From positions 1 to 22,611 of IMG/VR virus record IMGVR_UViG_3300042896_000241: 22,611 nt of DNA, one strand, 5' to 3'. This document shows positions 1 to 6,040 of the stretch, piece after piece. The notes beneath the pieces were generated by a model that saw only the letters and a list, made by a program, of their open reading frames with translations, did no database searches and was not told the origin of the DNA. The first letter of the stretch is position 1; each line of letters opens with the position of its first letter. The position numbers were made by a program, and so were the translations under genes. The stretch is from a virus.

Positions 1-121
1 CTAATGACGCAATTAATAACAGATTCTTAAACGCCCGTTGTACTGTGGGGTTAGTTGATGACATTGCAGTGTCAAATAGATCTGCAAACTTTTCTAAATC
101 AAATTCTTGTTCATCACTCAT
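1..121 (-). CDS. Hypothetical protein, 3' end beyond window
   Basis: The first 40 codons of a gene that runs off the left edge. It starts MSDEQEFDLEKF and its ATG overlaps the stop of the gene at 118-324 as ATGA. The last visible stretch, N-P-T-V-Q-R-A-F...L-L-L-I-A-S-L, resembles the C-terminal ends of the proteins at 424-849 (NPVVQKAY...LSLSK) and 6519-6998 (NPSVKKAY...CQLSK). It therefore probably ends just outside the window as a very small third member of that group. Function is unknown. Confidence 0.7.
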   Translation of the reverse strand, partial: MSDEQEFDLEKFADLFDTAMSSTNPTVQRAFKNLLLIASL

Positions 122-324
122 ACATCACTCCATCTTAAAATAAACCAGTCACGCTGGCTTTCTGTTTTAAACGACCAAAGTATTTCAGTCATCCGTTTTC
201 CAGTACCTTGTTCACTTTCAGCCCATTCATCGATTTCAGTCATGAGCAAATCAGTCATTGACTCTTTATCAAATACAACTCCCGGTAATCTAAACAGTCC
301 AACCTCACAAGTTTTAAATTTCAT
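118..324 (-). CDS. F-x-LRW family small protein (68 aa)
   Basis: Downstream-most visible member of the array. It has an acidic core around E-I-D-E-W-A (residues about 31-36) and ends W-F-I-L-R-W-S-D-V. The motif codons TTA AGA TGG AGT carry an AGATGGAG Shine-Dalgarno for the next gene, but the junction is displaced, so two extra residues follow LRWS before the TGA. The ATG overlaps the stop of the 36-codon ORF upstream (ATGA). Family membership is clear from the C-terminus; function is unknown. Confidence 0.8.
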   Translation of the reverse strand: MKFKTCEVGLFRLPGVVFDKESMTDLLMTEIDEWAESEQGTGKRMTEILWSFKTESQRDWFILRWSDV

Positions 325-431
325 AATTTCATTATCCGTTGTATTACCTCGTTGGCTTCTTTAAATCTAATGGTGAGTATCGGTTCCCAATTAGCATACG
401 CTTGAGTCCATCTTATCGTATACTTAACCAT
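321..431 (-). CDS. Very small hypothetical protein (36 aa)
   Basis: A short ORF filling the only gap in this part of the array. It begins MVKYTIRWTQAY, with its ATG inside the last codons of the gene at 424-849 (8-nt overlap). An AAAGG Shine-Dalgarno lies 5 nt upstream. The stop overlaps the next ATG as ATGA. It has no LRW C-terminus, although T-I-R-W occurs near its N-terminus. Overlap on both sides and the SD support it being translated. The small size and lack of known homologues keep confidence moderate. Confidence 0.55.
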   Translation of the reverse strand: MVKYTIRWTQAYANWEPILTIRFKEANEVIQRIMKL

Positions 432-849
432 TGCTGCCTTTTGATAAACTCAAAAGCATTTGATATTTTTCATATGCCTTTTGTACTACGGGATTACTAC
501 GTTGTTCCCACTTCTCTGCACGGTACCGTGCTTCATTTGCTAATGCTTCTCGTACCCAGCCAGGGCCTCGTACCTCAGTCTCTCGAGCAAATGCCTTGTA
601 ATCTCCGCGAGGGTCATCCACTTCAGATAATATCTCTAATAAGTCACTAAACTTATCTTCAGGCATGGAAATATCCACTGACTCTACTACATACGTGGTA
701 TGTGTTAAGTGTTGATCATAAAACGCAGGTGTACTTACCGTAGAGGTATCGTATCTATACATTGGATCTCGGCCTCGGGCCGTTCTTGCTTGATACTTAC
801 GGCAAAACTCGTCAATGTGTTTACTGTTTATTGTAACTTGTCTTTGCAT
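424..849 (-). CDS. Hypothetical phage protein with NPxV...LSK C-terminus
   Basis: A 141-residue soluble protein of unknown function, not an F-x-LRW member. Residues about 117-137 read N-P-V-V-Q-K-A-Y-E-K-Y...L-S-L-S-K, matching the ends of the proteins at 6519-6998 and 1-121. This C-terminal helix is a recurring end in phage hypothetical proteins. The start is set by the Shine-Dalgarno AGGTGG, which is part of the I-R-W-N codons ending the gene upstream, one base after that gene's TAA. It is inserted between F-x-LRW genes. Confidence 0.8.
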   Translation of the reverse strand: MQRQVTINSKHIDEFCRKYQARTARGRDPMYRYDTSTVSTPAFYDQHLTHTTYVVESVDISMPEDKFSDLLEILSEVDDPRGDYKAFARETEVRGPGWVREALANEARYRAEKWEQRSNPVVQKAYEKYQMLLSLSKGSNG

Positions 850-850
850 G

Positions 851-1246
851 TTAGTTCCACCTTATTGCAAAATATGTTGCGTATATTCCATGGCATTTCC
901 GAATCTTAATTGTTAATCGATTGTCGGTAATATTATTATCTTCAAATCGCCAGTTCCAATCCCATCGCTGCCGTCCAACTAACTGTTCAAGTAACGGGCG
1001 ATAGTGATCATTTGGATCTGAAGAAAGTAACTGAGCGTCTGTCTTATATTGATCAATGTGCTCTTTAATCACAGGGCCGTTTGGCCATTTTACTGTAATT
1101 GTATCAGTGGGCATAAATTTCCACCAAATAGCATCGAATAAATTTCCAGCACGTTTATGTATTTCCCATTTTGCCATTTGTTCCTCTGTTAAATATCGTG
1201 ACGGTTCATTGTGAAATCGTCGTGGTGGAGGGAGCAATTGTCCCAT
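851..1246 (-). CDS. F-x-LRW family protein with long N-terminus (131 aa)
   Basis: One of the longer members. It begins MGQLLPPPRRF and ends Y-F-A-I-R-W-N, with AGG TGG in the motif serving as SD for the next gene. The N-terminal half is rich in Trp and Pro (A-I-W-W-K-F, V-K-W-P-N-G-P), and a W-D-W-N-W-R-F-E segment precedes the C-terminus. The usual W-C core is not obvious. The ATG lies 1 nt after the TAG of the gene upstream, whose L-K-W-A codons give only a weak SD. Function is unknown. Confidence 0.8.
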   Translation of the reverse strand: MGQLLPPPRRFHNEPSRYLTEEQMAKWEIHKRAGNLFDAIWWKFMPTDTITVKWPNGPVIKEHIDQYKTDAQLLSSDPNDHYRPLLEQLVGRQRWDWNWRFEDNNITDNRLTIKIRKCHGIYATYFAIRWN

Positions 1247-1247
1247 C

Positions 1248-1502
1248 CTAAGCCCACTTCAAAGCAACCCAAGTTGCATCCTGTGGATGTTCAAACCACC
1301 AAACTTGACTAGCGTGATAATTATAAAATTTACCAGTTGACTTTTGTCGTTGGCACCATTGCTTAATCTCTGCATCATCATAAAATTCTGGAAACCAAGC
1401 GTGTGCGCCGTTTGGCAAAACTGATCTAGCTTTCCTCTGTGTAAGGGTTACTTGAGTCCAGCAACGCTTCCTGATTTCTTTATCTTTATTCCAATACTTC
1501 AT
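1248..1502 (-). CDS. F-x-LRW family small protein (84 aa, LKWA end)
   Basis: The N-terminal third is basic (MKYWNKDKEIRKRCW). The core is D-D-A-E-I-K-Q-W-C-Q-R-Q and the end is D-A-T-W-V-A-L-K-W-A. Arg of the motif is Lys here (AAG TGG), which weakens the embedded Shine-Dalgarno. The ATG lies inside the upstream gene (17-nt overlap), directly after AGGTGGAGTC from that gene's R-W-S codons but in another reading frame. Function is unknown. Confidence 0.82.
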   Translation of the reverse strand: MKYWNKDKEIRKRCWTQVTLTQRKARSVLPNGAHAWFPEFYDDAEIKQWCQRQKSTGKFYNYHASQVWWFEHPQDATWVALKWA

Positions 1503-1677
1503 GACTCCACCTCAACATAAACCAAGAATGGTCCTCTTCATTTTTAAAGTAGTAACCACTCAAGTCAACATTCCATCTATCAGATACTGGTCCAAATTGA
1601 TCATGACACCATTGATCTATTTCATATGCAGGATCGTCACCTTTGTAAGATCCTTTGACATAATAATTGTAGCTCAT
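1486..1677 (-). CDS. F-x-LRW family small protein (63 aa, tailed motif)
   Basis: Begins MSYNYYVKG; the ATG overlaps the upstream TGA (ATGA). An in-frame GTG two codons upstream lies inside the SD and is rejected. The core E-I-D-Q-W-C-H-D-Q-F-G-P-V-S-D-R-W is one of the clearest in the array. LRWS is followed by H-E-V-L-E, because the downstream ATG is out of frame with the stop. The AGGTGG still sits just before that ATG, so the motif's position follows the next start codon rather than this protein's own end. Confidence 0.82.
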   Translation of the reverse strand: MSYNYYVKGSYKGDDPAYEIDQWCHDQFGPVSDRWNVDLSGYYFKNEEDHSWFMLRWSHEVLE

Positions 1678-1955
1678 GTACACCACCGCATTCTAAACAT
1701 AGTTGCATGTTTGGGGTATTTGAATACAAACTTCTTTTCGCAATCAGATGATCCCCCGTGCTGTAGAGTGCAAGCATAGTTGCCAGACCCCAGCACCTCC
1801 TTGCACCAACTCACAATTTCCCAATACTGCACGGTATTTTCATTGCGCTCTTCTCGTGACTGATTCCAAGTATAAACTCCAACATTCACAATCTTTAATG
1901 CATCAACATTAACTGGAGTCCATCCATGTTTTCTAATTAGTTGTCTAGTTTTCAT
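1674..1955 (-). CDS. F-x-LRW family small protein (93 aa)
   Basis: Begins MKTRQLIRKHGW. This ATG overlaps the upstream TGA and follows GAGATGG; the ATG 9 nt further upstream lies inside that SD and was not used. The core is W-E-I-V-S-W-C-K-E-V-L-G-S-G. The end is H-A-T-M-F-R-M-R-W-C-T with codons CGG TGG TGT ACA, so GGTGG remains upstream of the next ATG although Arg uses CGG. Function is unknown. Confidence 0.82.
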   Translation of the reverse strand: MKTRQLIRKHGWTPVNVDALKIVNVGVYTWNQSREERNENTVQYWEIVSWCKEVLGSGNYACTLQHGGSSDCEKKFVFKYPKHATMFRMRWCT

Positions 1956-2215
1956 GTTATCCATCTCAGTCTAAATAGTGTGGCGTCTTTATCTCTTACA
2001 AAATACATATACCCTGGCCAACCACCGGCTTGGTAGTAGGTATCGGGCTTACACGTTTTGTAACACCACGCATGCATTTCATTAATTTGTGCATCGTAGT
2101 AGTTTTCTAAACTAACCCTATACGGCATTATAACACGTTTAAGCCCGTAGTCAACAATTAATGAGCTAATGGGGATCGGCTTTTTCTTCTTCGGTTTATG
2201 GGTTGGCTTCTTCAT
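1952..2215 (-). CDS. F-x-LRW family small protein, Lys-rich N-terminus (87 aa)
   Basis: Begins MKKPTHKPKKKKPIP. The ATG overlaps the upstream TGA after GCGGTGGCC. The first 12 residues are strongly basic, unlike the neighbours. The core is I-N-E-M-H-A-W-C-Y-K-T-C, followed by Y-F-V-R-D-K-D-A-T-L-F-R-L-R-W-I-T. The basic head could bind nucleic acid or a charged partner, but that is only a guess from composition. Confidence 0.82.
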   Translation of the reverse strand: MKKPTHKPKKKKPIPISSLIVDYGLKRVIMPYRVSLENYYDAQINEMHAWCYKTCKPDTYYQAGGWPGYMYFVRDKDATLFRLRWIT

Positions 2216-2436
2216 GGCCACCGCAACGAACAAAATATTGCGTGTTTTTCTTCCTTGAACCACACATTAATATACCCAAGCGATTTATATTGAATATTAT
2301 ATTGAGAATTATCCCATCCCACTAGTTGTTCAATCCATTCTCGCATCTTAGTTACTTCAGCCAACCGAGATTCAATATCAAAGACATCAGTTGTTTGTAA
2401 CTTAATAGTGGATTTGAAATTTAGATCATCAATCAT
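2212..2436 (-). CDS. F-x-LRW family small protein (74 aa, LRWP end)
   Basis: Begins MIDDLNFKSTIKLQ. The ATG overlaps the upstream TGA and follows TTGAGGTGGTC, the typical array junction. The core is M-R-E-W-I-E-Q-L-V-G-W-D-N. The end is V-W-F-K-E-E-K-H-A-I-F-C-S-L-R-W-P with codons CGG TGG CCA. Cys of the W-C core is replaced by Ile. Function is unknown. Confidence 0.82.
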   Translation of the reverse strand: MIDDLNFKSTIKLQTTDVFDIESRLAEVTKMREWIEQLVGWDNSQYNIQYKSLGYINVWFKEEKHAIFCSLRWP

Positions 2437-2792
2437 GACCACCTCAAGACAAACCAAACATAATCTTTCTCATCGCGGAAACGAAATAGTGAATTATTAT
2501 TGTTAGTCCACCGTGACCAAGCATCAGCATTCTTATCCTGATTACCAAACTGCGTTGTACACCAGTCGCGTACCTCGTTCATTGTATGCCCGGTGTGAAA
2601 CAAGTCAGCAACATACCACTTGGCACGGCTGAAATTATATTTCTTGTAGAACTTAACAATGTTAGGGTCTAGGTGTTTGAATTTAAGACTGAATATTAGG
2701 CTAGGACGAGCAGCCATTGGCTGTACTCTGCATAGTTCCTGTGCGATTAACCCTGGGGTTACATTTCGTATCATCTGTAATGTTTTATTCAT
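2433..2792 (-). CDS. F-x-LRW family protein with extended N-terminus (119 aa)
   Basis: Begins MNKTLQMIRNV at the ATG overlapping the upstream TGA. The in-frame GTG two codons upstream lies inside the Shine-Dalgarno and is not a plausible start. About 45 residues precede the family-like part. The core is M-N-E-V-R-D-W-C-T-T-Q-F-G-N-Q and the end R-D-E-K-D-Y-V-W-F-V-L-R-W-S. The TTG AGG TGG TCA TGA end is a textbook example of the motif doubling as SD. Confidence 0.84.
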   Translation of the reverse strand: MNKTLQMIRNVTPGLIAQELCRVQPMAARPSLIFSLKFKHLDPNIVKFYKKYNFSRAKWYVADLFHTGHTMNEVRDWCTTQFGNQDKNADAWSRWTNNNNSLFRFRDEKDYVWFVLRWS

Positions 2793-3007
2793 GACCACCT
2801 CAGTTTAAACCAGTTTGCGCACTTTTCTTCTTTAAATTGATAGCATGCTATCTCGTCCCATATAGGACTGCTATCACTGACATCAGTTACAAAATATCCT
2901 ATGTAACTAGCGCAATTGGCTTGAGCCCACTTGTCGATACCTTCAAAGTAAATGTCATTTTGATAGTAGTCGGTACTCTTCGCGTCAGTAATCAATACAT
3001 CAATCAT
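2789..3007 (-). CDS. F-x-LRW family small protein (72 aa)
   Basis: Begins MIDVLITDAKST; the ATG overlaps the upstream TGA after TTGAGGTGGAC. The core is F-E-G-I-D-K-W-A-Q-A-N-C, with Ala at the usual Cys position and Cys four residues after Trp. The end is F-K-E-E-K-C-A-N-W-F-K-L-R-W-S, encoded CTG AGG TGG TCA TGA. The protein is acidic overall. Function is unknown. Confidence 0.83.
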   Translation of the reverse strand: MIDVLITDAKSTDYYQNDIYFEGIDKWAQANCASYIGYFVTDVSDSSPIWDEIACYQFKEEKCANWFKLRWS

Positions 3008-3237
3008 GTCCACCTCAATACAAATAGAATTGCATCTTTTTCATTTTGAAACTTAATATTACCGTAGCAGATGTTATTGAACCAGCGCGGTACTTTTACT
3101 TGATCTTCCCAATGCCAATCGATACCGTATGATTGGCGGCACCAGTCATATACTTCTCGGGCCCACGTTGTACCGGGTTGCCTGGGAAATGTGGTAATCC
3201 AATATCCATCTGCATCTTGATGTGTACTAACTTTCAT
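3004..3237 (-). CDS. F-x-LRW family small protein (77 aa)
   Basis: Begins MKVSTHQDADGYW; the ATG overlaps the upstream TGA. The core R-E-V-Y-D-W-C-R-Q-S-Y-G-I-D-W-H-W is followed by I-K-F-Q-N-E-K-D-A-I-L-F-V-L-R-W-T. The last codons TTG AGG TGG ACA TGA give the SD for the next gene. The SD in front of this gene is degenerate (AAGTGGGCGAC) because the upstream protein ends LKWAT. Function is unknown. Confidence 0.83.
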   Translation of the reverse strand: MKVSTHQDADGYWITTFPRQPGTTWAREVYDWCRQSYGIDWHWEDQVKVPRWFNNICYGNIKFQNEKDAILFVLRWT

Positions 3238-3494
3238 GTCGCCCACTTCAATAAGAACAATGTCAAATCTTTTTCATTTAAAAGGTACACCTCACCCCAC
3301 AAGATGTCATCAACCCATCTTGGAGAATTTTGTCCCATTCCTGTGAGAGTCCCAGACTTTCCGAAGACAGAAGTGCACCATACTCGCATCTCAGTTCGTA
3401 TATCTACCTCGGACACTAATGCCTTCCCCCATGCATTAAATACAGCGACATAGTATCTATCCCCGGTCATTTGACGGTAGTGCTGAATCTTCAT
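3234..3494 (-). CDS. F-x-LRW family small protein (86 aa, LKWAT end)
   Basis: Begins MKIQHYRQMTGDRYY; the ATG overlaps the TGA of the unrelated coiled-coil gene upstream, so its SD is only a weak CTGGA. The core is T-E-M-R-V-W-C-T-S-V-F-G-K-S-G-T. The end is L-N-E-K-D-L-T-L-F-L-L-K-W-A-T with Lys for Arg. This is the point where the array resumes after the non-family gene at 3491-3928. Confidence 0.82.
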   Translation of the reverse strand: MKIQHYRQMTGDRYYVAVFNAWGKALVSEVDIRTEMRVWCTSVFGKSGTLTGMGQNSPRWVDDILWGEVYLLNEKDLTLFLLKWAT

Positions 3495-3928
3495 GTGTAT
3501 CCAGTGGGTTTCTCGCAAAGTGTAGACCACATCTTAAGCTTTTTCTGGGCATCGACCCGCTGTTCATTTGCAGTGTGAAGTTCACGTCGGATCAATCGGT
3601 TGTCATCGTCTGCAGATTTGATTTGCTCTCGTAATTCAGACAATAGGTCCACTACTGTGCGAGCTTTTAATCTATGTGCTTCAGATTGTGCATCCAATAA
3701 TTCATTGTTTAAATACTCAATCTCATTATTTAAATTATGGAGGTATTCACTTATACTATAGCAGTTGTCAAAGCAGAAATCTTCAGGATCAGCACCAGCA
3801 CAGATTAAATCACTTAGTACGTCAGCATGCGGCGTTTGCATCTTAACTAATCGTAAAATTAGCGGGTCATCGCTAAATTTTTCAAGATAGTCCAATAGTT
3901 CAATATCTGATAATAAATTAGTATTCAT
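3491..3928 (-). CDS. Coiled-coil hypothetical protein interrupting the array (145 aa)
   Basis: Begins MNTNLLSDIELLDYLEKF; the ATG overlaps the upstream TGA after TTGAGGTGGTC, so a family-type ribosome-binding site drives a non-family protein. Residues about 60-135 look like a long amphipathic coiled coil (repeated L-N-N-E, L-L-S-E-L-R-E-Q-I-K, R-R-E-L-H-T-A-N-E-Q-R). The N-terminal S-D-D-P-L-I-L-R-L-V resembles heads of other phage coiled-coil proteins as I remember them. There is no LRW end. It is probably oligomeric; function is unknown. Confidence 0.82.
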   Translation of the reverse strand: MNTNLLSDIELLDYLEKFSDDPLILRLVKMQTPHADVLSDLICAGADPEDFCFDNCYSISEYLHNLNNEIEYLNNELLDAQSEAHRLKARTVVDLLSELREQIKSADDDNRLIRRELHTANEQRVDAQKKLKMWSTLCEKPTGYT

Positions 3929-4164
3929 GACCACCTCAATATAAAAAATGTTGCATCTCTGTCGTTCTTAAACGATACATACTTTTTAAACCCTTCATCT
4001 TCACTATAAAACTTTCCACCGTATTTTGCTAATTCTGCGTTTCTCACAGAATGATAATCGACAAGGTAATCTGGTACTACTTTCCAGACACTGTGCGAAA
4101 ATTTATTCCACCAAGCTGGCGATTTAGCAGGTGATTCTAGATCACATACTATAAAGTTAATCAT
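3925..4164 (-). CDS. F-x-LRW family small protein (79 aa)
   Basis: Begins MINFIVCDLESPAKSP at the ATG overlapping the upstream TGA; the GTG two codons upstream lies inside the SD and is rejected. The core is divergent (P-A-W-W-N-K-F-S-H-S-V-W-K-V-V-P). The end Y-V-S-F-K-N-D-R-D-A-T-F-F-I-L-R-W-S is typical, encoded TTG AGG TGG TCA TGA. Function is unknown. Confidence 0.83.
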   Translation of the reverse strand: MINFIVCDLESPAKSPAWWNKFSHSVWKVVPDYLVDYHSVRNAELAKYGGKFYSEDEGFKKYVSFKNDRDATFFILRWS

Positions 4165-4370
4165 GACCACCTCAACATAAACCAGTTATATTCTTTTTCG
4201 TCTTTAAAGAAAATTTTATCTCCGTTGAATCGTTCAATCTTTAATCCGAACTCTTCTCTCCATCTCTCTTTTTCCTGCGACCAAGTATCTATCATATGCC
4301 GTTTCTTATCAAGAAACTCGATTGCATGACTTACAGCTTCTGATATATCATTCATGTAAACAATTTTCAT
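4161..4370 (-). CDS. F-x-LRW family small protein (69 aa)
   Basis: Begins MKIVYMNDISEAV. The ATG overlaps the upstream TGA after TTGAGATGGTC, and the reading frame stays open upstream only by chance within the neighbour. The middle is helical and charged (F-L-D-K-K-R-H-M-I-D-T-W-S-Q-E-K-E-R-W-R-E-E-F-G). The end F-F-K-D-E-K-E-Y-N-W-F-M-L-R-W-S is almost identical to the end of the protein at 4806-5228, a sign of a fairly recent duplication or conversion. Confidence 0.83.
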   Translation of the reverse strand: MKIVYMNDISEAVSHAIEFLDKKRHMIDTWSQEKERWREEFGLKIERFNGDKIFFKDEKEYNWFMLRWS

Positions 4371-4618
4371 GACCATCTCAATATAAAAAATGTACGCATG
4401 CTGGCTTTGGTAAAATAAAACTTGTTGCGCATTTGCTTCCATCCAGTTACTGGATTCTCGCCCCATATGTCAGATGGCCCGAAGGTGTTAGTGCACCATT
4501 CTGCAACGTCGGTATGCCAGTGGTAGCCTCGAGGATCAGTAGCCCACATTTCATCTGTTATGTCCGATAATTCTGCAATGTAATAGTCAACTCCGTCGAA
4601 GCTAAGTTCAATATTCAT
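4367..4618 (-). CDS. F-x-LRW family small protein (83 aa)
   Basis: Begins MNIELSFDGVDYYIAEL; the ATG overlaps the upstream TGA after TTGAGGTGGTC. The core T-D-V-A-E-W-C-T-N-T-F-G-P-S-D-I-W-G is canonical. The end F-T-K-A-S-M-R-T-F-F-I-L-R-W-S uses AGA for Arg. Function is unknown. Confidence 0.83.
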   Translation of the reverse strand: MNIELSFDGVDYYIAELSDITDEMWATDPRGYHWHTDVAEWCTNTFGPSDIWGENPVTGWKQMRNKFYFTKASMRTFFILRWS

Positions 4619-4806
4619 GACCACCTCAATAAAAACAGCGTCTTATCACGCGCTTTATTAAACGCAAAGCATTTGTCGATGTATTCCCAGTCTACGGCAC
4701 ATTCACCAATTGATGCTGAACACCAATTGCTTAAATCTCTCCAATCGCCATTCCACCAATTGCCAGTTCGGGGATACTGTACTCTGAAAGGAAATTTGTT
4801 ATTCAT
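4615..4806 (-). CDS. F-x-LRW family small protein (63 aa)
   Basis: Begins MNNKFPFRVQYP. The ATG overlaps the upstream TAA by one base (TAATG) after TTGAGGTGGAGT, a variant of the usual ATGA junction. The core is W-R-D-L-S-N-W-C-S-A-S-I-G-E and the end N-K-A-R-D-K-T-L-F-L-L-R-W-S. This is one of the most compact complete members and helps define the minimal family fold. Function is unknown. Confidence 0.83.
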   Translation of the reverse strand: MNNKFPFRVQYPRTGNWWNGDWRDLSNWCSASIGECAVDWEYIDKCFAFNKARDKTLFLLRWS

Positions 4807-5228
4807 TAACTCCACCTCAATAAAAACCAGTTGTACTCTTTTTCATCCTTAAAGGCAAAGAACAAATGATCGCCCCCGCCTATCTCATTAAAGCGCCACT
4901 CGTTAAAATGTGGTTCGTTAAACACACGGTGTATATCAGCTCGATGTTTGTGCTTACAATTCTTCTTACACCAATCAATTATATCGTGGTAACCGTACCG
5001 ATAGCCTCCTGGACCGTTATCATAGAGTAGCGAGTGTGCATAGTGTGAAGGTTCTTCGATACAATAAACATATGGATAGCCGTGATAATAATCTGTTACT
5101 CGACTTGCAGGTTTAAATATATCCTCATCAAATCTGTGACGATACTGATCCCAGTTCTCGCAACCATGTTTCTTTAGGAAGCGAGCATCCTTCCAAGATT
5201 TGTAGTGTAGTTTAAGCTTGGTTAACAT
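4806..5228 (-). CDS. F-x-LRW family protein, longest member (140 aa)
   Basis: Begins MLTKLKLHYKSWKDARF, 1 nt after the upstream TAA; an in-frame extension upstream lies inside the neighbour and lacks an SD. About 90 residues of aromatic-rich sequence (D-Y-Y-H-G-Y-P-Y-V-Y-C-I) precede the family part: Y-H-D-I-I-D-W-C-K-K-N-C, then F-A-F-K-D-E-K-E-Y-N-W-F-L-L-R-W-S. I recall similar full-length proteins in other large phages, so this may be the ancestral long form. That is memory, not a search. Confidence 0.83.
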   Translation of the reverse strand: MLTKLKLHYKSWKDARFLKKHGCENWDQYRHRFDEDIFKPASRVTDYYHGYPYVYCIEEPSHYAHSLLYDNGPGGYRYGYHDIIDWCKKNCKHKHRADIHRVFNEPHFNEWRFNEIGGGDHLFFAFKDEKEYNWFLLRWS

Positions 5229-5229
5229 A

Positions 5230-5403
5230 TTAACCCCACGCTGTAAGAAATAGGGTTGCATCTCGATCTTTTCGGAATTCAACATACGCAAGCCCAATCA
5301 ATTTCCAACGATCACCGCTTGGTCCAAAGGTATTATATAACCAGATGATTATCTCGCCACCTACTATGCCGTCTTTTAAATTTCCAAGATCTACAGTAAT
5401 CAT
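5230..5403 (-). CDS. F-x-LRW family small protein with decayed motif (57 aa)
   Basis: Begins MITVDLGNLKDGIVG at the ATG overlapping the upstream TGA. It is the smallest array member. The core I-I-I-W-L-Y-N-T-F-G-P-S-G-D-R-W is well kept, but the C-terminus reads R-D-A-T-L-F-L-T-A-W-G, so L-R-W is lost. The SD in front of the next gene is correspondingly only GTGGGG-like. Decay of the protein motif and of the RBS go together here. Confidence 0.75.
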   Translation of the reverse strand: MITVDLGNLKDGIVGGEIIIWLYNTFGPSGDRWKLIGLAYVEFRKDRDATLFLTAWG

Positions 5404-5690
5404 GAACAGACCCATGCTAATTGAAATAACATTGCTTCTTTCTCGTTAGTAATCCGAGTTATGTACATTGGATTGCCGCTATTAAATTTACGGGTAATGC
5501 TAGCAGTTGGGCAACTACAACCCATCCATTCTTCAAATGCGCGATTATCATTTGGGTAAGCCCAGCAATACCACCCTTTGGGTAGCCCATTGCTAAATCC
5601 GGTAGGATACAACTGATACAAGTGTTTGGGAGTGGGCTCAGGTTCACCAGTTTCATATTTCCAATAACTTATATGAACTTTTAAGACCAT
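5400..5690 (-). CDS. F-x-LRW family protein with divergent end (96 aa)
   Basis: Begins MVLKVHISYWKYETGEPEP; this ATG overlaps the upstream stop by 10 nt. The ORF stays open further upstream within the neighbour, but no SD supports that. The core F-E-E-W-M-G-C-S-C-P-T-A-S replaces W-C-x3-F-G. The end is N-E-K-E-A-M-L-F-Q-L-A-W-V-C-S, with Ala for Arg. Pro-rich segment around residues 17-25. Start is moderately sure; function is unknown. Confidence 0.7.
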   Translation of the reverse strand: MVLKVHISYWKYETGEPEPTPKHLYQLYPTGFSNGLPKGWYCWAYPNDNRAFEEWMGCSCPTASITRKFNSGNPMYITRITNEKEAMLFQLAWVCS

Positions 5691-6040
5691 TTTATTACCA
5701 ATATAGTTAGAAGCTTTTCGTGGATATCGAATACCCCTTGTTGATGCCTCGCTTGTCGGTGGTGCTCGTACCAGTATTTGGTGGGCTGAGTGCGAACCCA
5801 CTCGCTAGCTTCGGAACTACACCGAATAGTAGTCCAATATGCATCATCAACTAGCGCACTATCGTATGTGATATAAGTGAATGGCGGTTCTTTTGGCGGC
5901 ATTCCAAATTGGGGTTTGCCTACGTTGAGGCTGTAAGCAACGTGCGCCAACTCAGAGCCAGCACCACGACTAAAAGTCAAGTTCTCTAAGTTGTATTGGA
6001 TCTGTGATCGTTTCGCTAATGAGGTAGAGTTTGTCTGCAT
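5681..6040 (-). CDS. F-x-LRW family protein, start uncertain (up to 119 aa)
   Basis: The C-terminal part is family-like: E-A-S-E-W-V-R-T-Q, then L-L-T-I-L-V-I-K-W-S. The farthest ATG (6040) overlaps the upstream gene by 71 nt and follows that gene's L-K-Y codons, as a family start should. An internal ATG near 5902 would give 73 residues, closer to the usual size. Neither has a strong Shine-Dalgarno. The annotated extent uses the longer form and is uncertain by about 46 codons. Confidence 0.6.
   Translation of the reverse strand: MQTNSTSLAKRSQIQYNLENLTFSRGAGSELAHVAYSLNVGKPQFGMPPKEPPFTYITYDSALVDDAYWTTIRCSSEASEWVRTQPTKYWYEHHRQARHQQGVFDIHEKLLTILVIKWS

Noticed and set aside
1486-4624. Upstream GTG starts (M-V-M..., M-D-M..., M-E-L-M...) in several array genes
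   Set aside because: These codons lie inside the AGGTGG Shine-Dalgarno itself; the ATG overlapping the upstream stop is the sensible start.
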